DNA of 11,353 nucleotides from an uncultured Leucothrix sp. (GTDB taxonomy: Bacteria > Pseudomonadota > Gammaproteobacteria > Thiotrichales > Thiotrichaceae), in NCBI GenBank assembly GCA_937923375.1, contig CALAJG010000280.1, positions 1 to 11,353 of the forward strand, read 5' to 3'. This document shows positions 1 through 5,481 of the stretch, piece after piece. The position numbers and the translations under genes were made by a program. The notes under the pieces are model-generated. The model was not told the DNA's origin and ran no database searches. It saw only the letters and a program-made list of their open reading frames with translations. How positions within the stretch are numbered: position 1 is the stretch's first letter; the number at the start of each line of letters is the position of its first letter.

Positions 1-111
1 TTAGGGTTAAATGTGCTGTCTCGACAACTCATATTTTACCCTAAACCTGATGGGCTCAGGCGTTTAACCTCATCATGGAATTCTTAACCGGACACTAGTG
101 GTTTTTGATAT
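1..111. other. Left-edge non-coding stretch, possible insertion-sequence end
   Basis: No gene is recognised here. One frame stays open from the edge to a stop at 85-87 (28 codons), too short to identify. TTAGGGT at 1-7 is inverted as ACCCTAA at 38-44, CCTGA/TCAGG (46-50/56-60) forms a small hairpin, and GGTTAA at 5-10 is answered by TTAACC at 64-69 and 84-89. The string around 84-100, TTAACCGGACACTAGTG, resembles the outer end of some transposons, but I cannot confirm this from memory. It lies directly downstream of the terminator of the minus-strand tRNA unit, a place where insertions are tolerated. Confidence 0.25.
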
Positions 112-137
112 AAAAAAAGACCGTACTAGACGGTCTT
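112..137 (-). terminator. Rho-independent terminator of the Ser-Arg tRNA unit
   Basis: Read on the minus strand, AAGACCGT (137-130) pairs with ACGGTCTT (124-117) around a five-base loop and is followed by a run of seven T (118-112). It lies 11 bases past the CCA end of tRNA-Arg and closes the minus-strand tRNA transcript. Confidence 0.85.
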
Positions 138-148
138 GATCAGAAATA

Positions 149-225
149 TGGCGCGCTGGGGAGGATTCGAACCCCCGACCCTCTGGTTCGTAGCCAGATA
201 CTCTATCCAACTGAGCTACCAGCGC
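149..225 (-). tRNA. tRNA-Arg(ACG)
   Basis: A 77-base cloverleaf read on the minus strand. The acceptor stem pairs GCGCTGG (225-219) with CCAGCGC (159-153), the discriminator is G and the 3' CCA is encoded (151-149). The anticodon loop CTACGAA between CTGG and CCAG gives anticodon ACG, normally deaminated to ICG to read CGU, CGC and CGA. The T arm carries GGTTCGAATCC. It is second in a minus-strand pair behind tRNA-Ser and has its own candidate promoter. Confidence 0.97.
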
Positions 226-241
226 ATATTCAAGGCGGCGA

Positions 242-270
242 ATGATGAATGTATTGAGAATTTATGTCAA
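242..270 (-). promoter_or_regulatory. Candidate internal promoter for tRNA-Arg
   Basis: On the minus strand a perfect -35 box TTGACA (270-265) is followed after 17 bases by CATCAT (247-242, four of six matches to TATAAT) and then a GC-rich stretch TCGCCGCC. The GC-rich discriminator is typical of stable-RNA promoters under growth-rate control. It would let tRNA-Arg be made separately from the upstream tRNA-Ser. Confidence 0.5.
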
Positions 271-312
271 TGCCTAAATCGGTAATACAAATCATTATTC
301 TCAAAATTAACA

Positions 313-404
313 TGGCGGAGAAAGAGGGATTCGAACCCTCGATACGGGATAAACCGTATACTCCCTTAGCAGGGGAGCGCCTTCAGCCACTCGGCCACTT
401 CTCC
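313..404 (-). tRNA. tRNA-Ser(GCT)
   Basis: A 92-base class II tRNA on the minus strand. GGAGAAG (404-398) pairs with TTTCTCC, the discriminator is G, and the CCA is encoded (315-313). The anticodon stem CTCCC/GGGAG encloses CTGCTAA, anticodon GCT, which reads AGC and AGU. A long variable arm (ACGG..CCGT) is present, as expected for serine tRNA. First gene of the minus-strand Ser-Arg pair. Confidence 0.97.
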
Positions 405-425
405 AGCTAATTTTGTGAAGGCAGA

Positions 426-454
426 AGAATACTCACATTGTGATATTTGGTAAA
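426..454 (-). promoter_or_regulatory. Candidate promoter of the tRNA-Ser/tRNA-Arg unit
   Basis: On the minus strand, TTTACC (454-449) and TATTCT (431-426) are separated by exactly 17 bases, each matching the sigma-70 consensus at four of six positions. The predicted start near 419 leaves a leader of about 15 bases before tRNA-Ser. It is divergent from tpiA. Confidence 0.5.
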
Positions 455-507
455 GTCTTAATTTAAAATTTTATGAAATATTTTTACTCCAAATCAAGCG
501 GAATTAT

Positions 508-536
508 TTGATTTATCCGATCAGTCAGTTTAACCT
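508..536 (+). promoter_or_regulatory. Weak candidate promoter for tpiA-secG
   Basis: TTGATT (508-513) and TAACCT (531-536) lie 17 bases apart, with four and three matches to the sigma-70 boxes. The fit is poor. It is listed as the best I see in the 172 bases between the divergent tRNA-Ser and tpiA. Confidence 0.22.
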
Positions 537-576
537 CTCGCGATTGTGTAAATCCACTGGCAAATAGGCTGTCGCA

Positions 577-1320
577 ATGCGCGAAACATTGATCGCAGGT
601 AACTGGAAATTAAATGGTTCAAACCAATCTATAACTGAGTTGGTTGGTGCTATTATTTCTGGTGCCAAAACAGTTAATTGTAAAGTGGCTGTTTGTGCAC
701 CCTATATATATGTACCTTTGGTTTCTAAGTTGGTCGATGATTCACTTAGCTTGGGAGCGCAGGATGTCTCAGAACATGACTCAGGTGCTTACACTGGTGA
801 AATAAGCGCGGCCATGCTCGCAGACTTTAAATGTAGTTATGGTTTGGTCGGTCACTCAGAACGTCGTAGCTATCATCAGGAAACCGACGAGCAGGTAGCA
901 AACAAATTCAACGCATTAAAGCAAGCTGGCATAACGCCAGTGCTTTGTGTAGGCGAAACACTCGAAGAGCGTGATGCAGGTATCACACAGTCTGTGGTTA
1001 ATCGTCAGATTCTTGCAGTTATCGACAAATATGGAATTGAAAGCCTGTCTGGCGCAGTCGTTGCGTATGAGCCGGTTTGGGCAATAGGTACAGGCAGGAC
1101 GGCCTCACCTGAGCAGGCTCAGTCAGTGCACGCAGATATTCGCACATTGCTGGCGAAAGATGACAACGAGATCGCTGAAAAGACACAGATTCTTTACGGT
1201 GGTAGCATGAATCCACAAAATGCAGCATCATTGCTCGCTATGCCGGATATTGATGGGGGGCTTATAGGTGGAGCTTCTCTAAAAGCTGGTGACTTCCTGG
1301 CAATTTGTCAGGCCGCTTAA
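577..1320 (+). CDS. tpiA: Triosephosphate isomerase
   Basis: Interconverts dihydroxyacetone phosphate and glyceraldehyde 3-phosphate in glycolysis and gluconeogenesis; a cytosolic TIM-barrel enzyme that works as a dimer. At 247 residues it has the usual bacterial length. Catalytic residues are visible: Lys11 in AGNWKLNG, His93 in GHSERR, and Glu165 in AYEPVWAIGTG, followed by the mobile loop 6 (166-176). The phosphate-binding motif YGGSM is at 207-211 and the GGLIGGASL segment near 227-235. The ATG start gives the standard N-terminus MRETLIAGNWK. There is no clear Shine-Dalgarno sequence, only a weak AATAGG. secG follows 17 bases later, so the two are probably cotranscribed, an arrangement common in gammaproteobacteria. 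Confidence 0.98.
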   Translation: MRETLIAGNWKLNGSNQSITELVGAIISGAKTVNCKVAVCAPYIYVPLVSKLVDDSLSLGAQDVSEHDSGAYTGEISAAMLADFKCSYGLVGHSERRSYHQETDEQVANKFNALKQAGITPVLCVGETLEERDAGITQSVVNRQILAVIDKYGIESLSGAVVAYEPVWAIGTGRTASPEQAQSVHADIRTLLAKDDNEIAEKTQILYGGSMNPQNAASLLAMPDIDGGLIGGASLKAGDFLAICQAA

Positions 1321-1337
1321 CTTAAAAACAAATTATT

Positions 1338-1715
1338 ATGCTTTATAACATTTTATTGATTTTACAATTAATTGTTTCGCTAGGAATCATTGCCTTAGTA
1401 TTGATGCAACACGGAAAAGGTGCTGATGCAGGAGCCGCTTTTGGTGGGGGTGCTTCTGGCTCGGTGTTTGGTTCCCGTGGCTCTGGCAACTTTATGAGCC
1501 GTACTACAGCAATATTGGCGACAATATTTTTTGTTAACTCATTGCTACTGGCTTGGATTGTTGCTCATCCTGAAGGCGCAGCTCCTAGTGTTGTTGAGTC
1601 AGTCACTTCAGCTCCGGCTGTTGAGTCCGGTGCTGTGCCAGCCGATGTGCCGGTACCTGCTGGAACGACGGCGCCTGCTGACGCCTCAGACGTTCCTGCA
1701 GCACCAAAGCAGTAA
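1338..1715 (+). CDS. secG: Protein translocase subunit SecG
   Basis: Small inner-membrane subunit of SecYEG, the channel for protein export and membrane insertion; in the known family it stimulates SecA-driven translocation. The 125-residue product has two hydrophobic segments, about residues 3-23 and 55-76. Between them is the family's conserved glycine-rich loop, from MQHGKGADAG through AAFGGG to the GSRGSGNF stretch. After residue 78 comes a low-complexity Ala/Pro/Val tail, as in many proteobacterial SecG proteins. No good ribosome binding site precedes the ATG (upstream bases are AT-rich), so translation may depend on coupling to tpiA. tRNA-Leu(GAG) begins 12 bases after the stop, matching the secG-leuU order of E. 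coli. Confidence 0.96.
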   Translation: MLYNILLILQLIVSLGIIALVLMQHGKGADAGAAFGGGASGSVFGSRGSGNFMSRTTAILATIFFVNSLLLAWIVAHPEGAAPSVVESVTSAPAVESGAVPADVPVPAGTTAPADASDVPAAPKQ

Positions 1716-1727
1716 GTTCAAGATTAT

Positions 1728-1813
1728 GCCGACGTGGTGGAATTGGTAGACACGCCATCTTGAGGGGGTGGTAGCCCTAGGCTGTGCCGGTTCGACTCCG
1801 GCCGTCGGCACCA
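1728..1813 (+). tRNA. tRNA-Leu(GAG)
   Basis: An 86-base class II tRNA with encoded CCA (1811-1813). GCCGACG pairs with CGTCGGC and the discriminator is A. The D-loop region GGTGGAATTGGTAGACACGC is typical of leucine tRNA. The anticodon loop TTGAGGG between CCATC and GGTGG gives GAG, reading CUC and CUU. It sits 12 bases after secG and is probably processed from the tpiA-secG transcript. No terminator is evident after it. In E. coli the next genes would be metY-rimP-nusA; they are absent here. Confidence 0.97.
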
Positions 1814-2054
1814 TACACGTAACTTTGTAATAACTGAGAATAACGACGATTGATCGATATGTGTCCGGAAGTTATTTGTTTTCAGGGCAACTGTGATTGT
1901 ATACGCTTAAATTGGGGTTGCCCATTCGTCGGCTATGGATTATGCTTTGTCGGCAATCTATAAAGGGGTGTCGCGGTCTGAACGGCCGTGAATACAGAAA
2001 ATAATCACAGGAGCGAACGCTCCAACAAGTGCCCATTTCAGTTACTACGTATCT
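1814..2054 (+). other. Intergenic stretch upstream of the repeat-protein gene
   Basis: No gene or known RNA is recognised. A 7-base inverted repeat, GGGCAAC (1885-1891) and GTTGCCC (1917-1923), could close a 25-base loop but has no T-run, so it is not an obvious terminator. ACGGCCGT (1982-1989) is palindromic. An 18-codon reading frame at 1935-1991 has no ribosome binding site. Transcription from tpiA-secG-tRNA-Leu may read through. Confidence 0.4.
2010..2023 (+). repeat. Perfect dyad, possible operator
   Basis: GGAGCGAACGCTCC is a perfect 6+2+6 inverted repeat centred about 50 bases before the expected transcription start of the downstream gene. As RNA it would form GGAGC-GAAC-GCTCC. No T-run follows, so a protein-binding dyad is as likely as a hairpin. 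The position would suit an activator working with the poor -35 region. Confidence 0.35.
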
Positions 2055-2060
2055 TATAAT
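2055..2060 (+). promoter_or_regulatory. -10 box of the repeat-protein gene
   Basis: A perfect TATAAT at 2055-2060 lies 29 bases before the start codon; transcription would begin near 2067. No spacing of 16-19 bases gives a -35 box better than three of six matches, so the promoter may need an activator. The ribosome binding site AGGAG (2077-2081) is 8 bases before the ATG. Confidence 0.5.
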
Positions 2061-2089
2061 ACAAGTAGTCCATATTAGGAGTTCCACAA

Positions 2090-3484
2090 ATGCTGAACAA
2101 GAGTTATGCCTCAGCCGCAATACTTTCTTTACTAATACCCGCATCTTCGTTCGTATCAGCTAACGATAGAGTTGATGCCACTGATACTTTACCAAATGCT
2201 AAGCCTGGTGAGTGTTATTCTAAGGTTATTGTTCCTGCTGTCTTTGAGGAAGTAACTGAGGAAGTCATGGTAAAGCCAGAGACTAGTTCTGTTGAAATCA
2301 TACCTGCAACCTATGATATTCAGGAAAAAGAAGTACTAGTCAAAGAGGCATCAACAAAGCTGGTAGCAGTCCCGGCTACATACAGAACGGTGACTGAAGA
2401 AGTTGAAACAGCACCCGCGAGAACAGAATGGGTAACCGACCTTGGCCGTCGTGGTATTCCTGCTAGTCCTGCATTGCTGGCAGCGGCTAAGACTAACGGC
2501 GTTGATTTGGATTCTGCTCAGCCAGAACAGTGTTTTACTGAACACTACCTTCCCGCTAAGTTTGTAACCACCGAAAAAGAAGTGCTGGTTAAAGAAGAAG
2601 CAGAAGAAATTAGTATCGCAGCAGCTCAGTTTGAGCAGGCTGAAGAAACGATTGTTGTTAAAGCATCAGCCAAGAACAAGGTTCTGGTTGAAGCTCAGTA
2701 TGACGTAATTGAAGAGCAGGTCCTGGTTGAGCCGGCGAAGGCTGTCTGGAAGAAGGGTACTGGCCCAATCACACGTATCGACAACACTACGGGCGATATC
2801 ATGTGTTTGGTGCAGATTCCTGCAAAGTACAAGACGATTAAAAAGACAGTACTAAGATCGCCAGTTGCAGTTGAAGAAGTCGAGATTCCTGCTGAATCTG
2901 AGATTGTTCCTGTTAGCCGTTTGGTTAGCGATTCAGCTGCCGATCGCGTTAAGATGCCTGCGCAATTCGATGTGGTTAAAGTAACAACTAAAGAATCTGA
3001 TGCGGCATTCGTCTGGAGAAGTGCAGATGTTGCGGGTGATGGTAAAGCGACGGGCAACAAGATATGTCTAAAAGCTATTCCAGCTGAATATACCACTGTT
3101 AAGAAACAAGTTGTTGATACCCCAGCGGCAATCAAAGAAGAAGCAGTTCCTGCTGTGTACAAAACAGTTAAGGTGCAAACGGTTTCTAGCGATGCAGAAG
3201 AGCGTCGTACCGTTATCCCAGCAGTGTTTGACACGATCTCAACCAGAGTTAAGAAATCTGGTGAGCGTATGGAATGGCAGCGTGTTTTGTGCGAAACGAA
3301 CATGACACGTGATACTAACAAGCAAATCCAACAAGTGTTGAAAGATGCTGGCTACTACAATGGTCCTATCGATGGAAGTATTGGTCGTGGAACGTTGAGC
3401 TCTGTTGAAAACTACCAGAAAGATAATGATCTTCCTACCGGTGGTTTGACTATCGAAATGCTTGAGAAAATGGGTATTATGTAA
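2090..3484 (+). CDS. Secreted repeat protein with C-terminal peptidoglycan-binding domain
   Basis: Function unknown; probably an envelope protein. Residues 1-24 form a signal peptide (basic Lys4, hydrophobic core, VSA before Asn25). Residues 42-401 are twelve repeats of 23 residues, each with a Pro-Ala-x-aromatic core, grouped in four blocks of three. Each block starts with a Cys (42, 148, 239, 326) and ends with a Trp (114, 220, 309, 396), 70-72 residues apart. Linkers between blocks vary, 16 to 33 residues. Residues about 408-463 match the PG_binding_1 fold (IQQVLKDAGYYNGPIDGSIG, then a TLSSVENYQ helix), so the C-terminus likely docks on the cell wall. Repeats are rich in Val, Glu and Lys and look beta-forming. 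A good AGGAG supports the ATG. The gene is alone, closed by a strong terminator. I recall uncharacterised proteins of this general layout but no assigned role; the domain calls are firm, the location is inference. Confidence 0.9.
   Translation: MLNKSYASAAILSLLIPASSFVSANDRVDATDTLPNAKPGECYSKVIVPAVFEEVTEEVMVKPETSSVEIIPATYDIQEKEVLVKEASTKLVAVPATYRTVTEEVETAPARTEWVTDLGRRGIPASPALLAAAKTNGVDLDSAQPEQCFTEHYLPAKFVTTEKEVLVKEEAEEISIAAAQFEQAEETIVVKASAKNKVLVEAQYDVIEEQVLVEPAKAVWKKGTGPITRIDNTTGDIMCLVQIPAKYKTIKKTVLRSPVAVEEVEIPAESEIVPVSRLVSDSAADRVKMPAQFDVVKVTTKESDAAFVWRSADVAGDGKATGNKICLKAIPAEYTTVKKQVVDTPAAIKEEAVPAVYKTVKVQTVSSDAEERRTVIPAVFDTISTRVKKSGERMEWQRVLCETNMTRDTNKQIQQVLKDAGYYNGPIDGSIGRGTLSSVENYQKDNDLPTGGLTIEMLEKMGIM
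2213..3292 (+). repeat. Region coding four blocks of three 23-residue repeats
   Basis: The Pro of the Pro-Ala core, or its substitute, falls at residues 49, 72, 95; 155, 178, 201; 244, 267, 290; and 331, 354, 377, an unbroken 23-residue step inside every block. The block-closing Trp is always 19 residues after the last core Pro. The opening Cys is 7 residues before the first Pro in blocks 1-2 and 5 in blocks 3-4. Block 2 is most degenerate (AAAQF and EAQY replace two PA cores). DNA of the repeats has diverged, so this is an old duplication, not a recent slippage array. Confidence 0.9.
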
Positions 3485-3513
3485 TTGGCTCTTTGAGCGT
3501 TGCTCTATGCTAC

Positions 3514-3542
3514 AAAAAAGCCGCTCTTTGAGCGGCTTTTTT
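3514..3542. terminator. Bidirectional terminator between the repeat-protein gene and tgt
   Basis: A 13-base stem, AAAAAAGCCGCTC (3514-3526) with GAGCGGCTTTTTT (3530-3542), around TTT. Its A and T runs let it work on both strands, serving the plus-strand gene ending at 3484 and tgt ending at 3566 on the minus strand. The 11-mer CTCTTTGAGCG of the hairpin also occurs just upstream at 3489-3499, where it forms a smaller hairpin. Confidence 0.92.
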
Positions 3543-3565
3543 GGTTTTAGGGTTGTCTGGGTGGG

Positions 3566-4693
3566 TTAGCTTTCTTCAGTCGAAACACGTTGATCTCTAA
3601 GTGCGTAAAACTCTTTGCAGAAATCTTCGTAACGATTTTCATCAAGTGCTTTACGGATCCCTTGCATGAGTTCCTGATAGTAGAATAAATTGTGAATGGT
3701 ATGTAAATGGGCGCCAAGGATCTCTTTGCACTTATCCAAATGGCGAAGATAAGATCTTGAGTAGTGTTGGCAGGTATAGCACTGACAGTCTTCATCAATC
3801 GGTCTTGTGTCAAATTGATGCTTCTGGTTACGTATTTTTAAAGTTCCGTGTCGCGTAAAGAGAAATCCGTTGCGAGCATTTCTGGTCGGAATTACGCAGT
3901 CGAACATATCGATGCCCCGTTTTACTGATTCAACGATGTCTTCAGGCTTTCCTACGCCCATTAGATAACGTGGTTTGTCATTTGGTAAGTGCTGCGTCGT
4001 TGCTTCAAGCACTTCATTGCGCTCGTTCATTGGTTCACCCACAGCAAGCCCGCCTACGGCGTAACCGTCGAAGCCTATGTCGATGAGGCCTGCAGATGAG
4101 ACTTCTCTTAGCTCGTCGTACATCCCGCCTTGAACAATGCCAAATAAAGCGGATGGATTACCTTCGTGCGCTTGCTTACTACGCTTAGCCCAGCGTAGCG
4201 AAAGAGACATTGATTCATTGGCTTGATCAAAAGTCGCGGGGTAGGGAGTACATTCATCGAAAATCATAACAATATCCGAGCCCAGTTGCTTCTGAACTTC
4301 CATCGAATACTCAGGTGTTAGCAGTACCTTGTCACCGTTCACGGGGGATTGGAAGTGCGCACCTTCTTCAGTGATCTTGCGCATTTTAGCTAATGAGAAT
4401 ACCTGAAACCCACCCGAGTCTGTGAGGATGGGTTTTTCCCAATGCATAAAGTCGTGCAGGTCACCGTGAGCAGAAATCACGTCAGTGCCAGGGCGGAGCA
4501 TTAAATGGAAGGTGTTGCCAAGTATAATCTCAGCGCCTATGCCAACCAGTTGCTCTGGAGTCATGGCTTTCACTGTGCCATAAGTGCCGACGGGCATGAA
4601 AGCCGGTGTTTCAACAGTGCCTCGCGGGAAATGCAAGCGGCCACGGCGACTTTGCGCACTGGTTTTCAGTAATTCGAACTGCATATGTGACAT
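3566..4693 (-). CDS. tgt: Queuine tRNA-ribosyltransferase (tRNA-guanine transglycosylase)
   Basis: Swaps guanine 34 of tRNA-Asp, -Asn, -His and -Tyr for preQ1, the step that commits these tRNAs to queuosine. From the ATG at 4693 the product is 375 residues, the E. coli length. That ATG has GAGG six bases upstream; a start 45 bases earlier would add 15 residues absent from the family, and the ATG at 4684 lies too far from the GAGG. Visible: general acid/base Asp92 in TDSGGFQ, nucleophile Asp265 in FDCVIPTRNAR, substrate-pocket GGLAVGE (214-220), and the zinc site Cys303, Cys305, Cys308 and His334 (CxCx2Cx25H). It stands alone; common neighbours queA and yajC-secD-secF are absent here. One of its substrates, tRNA-His(GUG), lies in the nearby tRNA cluster, probably by chance. 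No convincing promoter was found. Confidence 0.97.
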   Translation of the reverse strand: MSHMQFELLKTSAQSRRGRLHFPRGTVETPAFMPVGTYGTVKAMTPEQLVGIGAEIILGNTFHLMLRPGTDVISAHGDLHDFMHWEKPILTDSGGFQVFSLAKMRKITEEGAHFQSPVNGDKVLLTPEYSMEVQKQLGSDIVMIFDECTPYPATFDQANESMSLSLRWAKRSKQAHEGNPSALFGIVQGGMYDELREVSSAGLIDIGFDGYAVGGLAVGEPMNERNEVLEATTQHLPNDKPRYLMGVGKPEDIVESVKRGIDMFDCVIPTRNARNGFLFTRHGTLKIRNQKHQFDTRPIDEDCQCYTCQHYSRSYLRHLDKCKEILGAHLHTIHNLFYYQELMQGIRKALDENRYEDFCKEFYALRDQRVSTEES

Positions 4694-4816
4694 GGATTTC
4701 CTCTGAAAACAGATAAGAGGGCTGCATGTTACCCACATTGTAATGAAATTAAAAAGGCTAAGTTATGATGTGAGTTATGGCTATTAAATATCGCGGAGTA
4801 AAATCATAAAATATGC

Positions 4817-4845
4817 TTGACGTAATTTATCATCAAACGTATTAT
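4817..4845 (+). promoter_or_regulatory. Strong promoter of the Pro-Arg-His tRNA cluster
   Basis: TTGACG (4817-4822) and TATTAT (4840-4845) are each one mismatch from consensus and exactly 17 bases apart. They are followed by TCGCGC, a GC-rich discriminator typical of stable-RNA promoters that respond to the stringent response. The predicted start near 4852 gives a leader of about 45 bases before tRNA-Pro. Confidence 0.82.
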
Positions 4846-4896
4846 TCGCGCTTCTTTGGAACAGCAAGCTAGTTGGCTGGTCAAAGAGCTTGGAAA

Positions 4897-4973
4897 CGGG
4901 GTATAGCGCAGTCTGGTAGCGCGCCTGCTTTGGGTGCAGGATGTCGGGAGTTCGAATCTCTCTACCCCGACCA
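4897..4973 (+). tRNA. tRNA-Pro(TGG)
   Basis: 77 bases with encoded CCA (4971-4973). CGGGGTA pairs with TACCCCG, beginning with the C typical of bacterial proline tRNA. The anticodon stem CCTGC/GCAGG holds TTTGGGT, anticodon TGG, which can read CCN codons when modified. First gene of the Pro-Arg-His cluster. Confidence 0.97.
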
Positions 4974-4988
4974 CGTTTTTTCGAGCAT

Positions 4989-5065
4989 GCGTCCGTAGCT
5001 CATCTGGATAGAGCATCGGCCTTCTAAGCCGAGGGTAGCAGGTTCGAGTCCTGCCGGACGCGCCA
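4989..5065 (+). tRNA. tRNA-Arg(TCT)
   Basis: 77 bases with encoded CCA (5063-5065). GCGTCCG pairs with CGGACGC and the discriminator is G. The anticodon stem TCGGC/GCCGA encloses CTTCTAA, anticodon TCT, reading AGA and AGG. It follows tRNA-Pro by 15 bases. Confidence 0.97.
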
Positions 5066-5095
5066 TGGTTCGGTGTTGTAAATGTTTAGTGCTAT

Positions 5096-5172
5096 GGTGG
5101 GTGTAGCTCAGTTGGTAGAGCCCCGGATTGTGATTCCGGTGGTCGTGGGTTCGAGCCCCATCATCCACCCCA
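5096..5172 (+). tRNA. tRNA-His(GTG)
   Basis: 77 bases including the encoded extra 5' G(-1) at 5096, opposite C73 (5169), the identity mark of bacterial histidine tRNA. GTGGGTG pairs with CATCCAC with one G-T pair, and the CCA is encoded (5170-5172). The anticodon loop TTGTGAT between CCGGA and TCCGG gives GTG. Its G34 is a target for Tgt. Confidence 0.97.
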
Positions 5173-5189
5173 ACTAATGTACTGAATTA

Positions 5190-5226
5190 GATAAGGTCAT
5201 AATCGTGATTTTATCAAATTTTCTTT
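5190..5226 (+). terminator. Probable terminator after tRNA-His
   Basis: GATAAGGTCA (5190-5199) pairs fully with TGATTTTATC (5206-5215), counting two G-T pairs, around TAATCG. A T-rich tail AAATTTTCTTTT follows. The stem is AT-rich, so it is moderate. It fits with the next tRNA having its own promoter. Confidence 0.45.
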
Positions 5227-5236
5227 TATAAGGTTA

Positions 5237-5265
5237 TACACAAGCGTTTGTTAGCCATGTATAAT
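5237..5265 (+). promoter_or_regulatory. Promoter of tRNA-Leu(TAG), possibly continuing into tig
   Basis: TACACA (5237-5242, four of six) and a perfect TATAAT (5260-5265) stand 17 bases apart. CGCCGCTC follows as a GC-rich discriminator. The start near 5272 leaves a leader of about 38 bases. No terminator was seen between tRNA-Leu and tig. Confidence 0.65.
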
Positions 5266-5309
5266 CGCCGCTCTCAGCCCTTACGGCGGGTAGCGGATTA
5301 GTCAAAAAT

Positions 5310-5394
<85 letters not shown>

Positions 5395-5395
5395 T

Positions 5396-5424
5396 TTGAC
5401 TATCCACCCAAGTCTGGGTAATAG
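5396..5424 (+). promoter_or_regulatory. Weak candidate promoter for tig
   Basis: TTGACT (5396-5401), one mismatch from the -35 consensus, lies 17 bases before TAATAG (5419-5424), a poor -10 box with three matches. It begins right behind the tRNA-Leu CCA end. tig could instead be read from the tRNA-Leu promoter. Confidence 0.25.
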
Positions 5425-5446
5425 AGTTTCATCGACTATATATCTA

Positions 5447-5464
5447 CCATCGCTAATGCGGTGG
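5447..5464 (+). promoter_or_regulatory. Leader hairpin just upstream of the tig ribosome binding site
   Basis: CCATCGC (5447-5453) pairs with GCGGTGG (5458-5464, one T-G pair) around TAAT. It ends five bases before the GAGG (5470-5473) that serves the ATG at 5482. It leaves the ribosome binding site free, so it could present the site or shield the leader; no T-run follows, so it is not a terminator. Confidence 0.35.
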
Positions 5465-5481
5465 CACGCGAGGTTTTGTGC

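Noticed and set aside
1801..1960. tRNA-Leu(GAG) 3' end as an integration site, with GTCGGC echoes at about 1928 and 1950
   Set aside because: The repeated part is only six to seven bases and no integrase or mobile gene is nearby.
1935..1991. 18-codon frame in the gap after tRNA-Leu(GAG)
   Set aside because: No ribosome binding site and no sign of coding; too short to support.
2695..3321. 208-codon minus-strand open frame opposite the repeat-protein gene
   Set aside because: It mirrors the repeats on the other strand, has no ribosome binding site, and its periodicity comes from the real gene.
4694..4738. Tgt start 15 residues further upstream
   Set aside because: No ribosome binding site, and the extra residues are absent from the family; the start at 4693 gives 375 residues and has GAGG.
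5461..5481. GTG start adding seven residues to trigger factor
   Set aside because: The ATG at 5482 gives the family N-terminus and has a well-placed GAGG; the GTG lies inside the leader hairpin.
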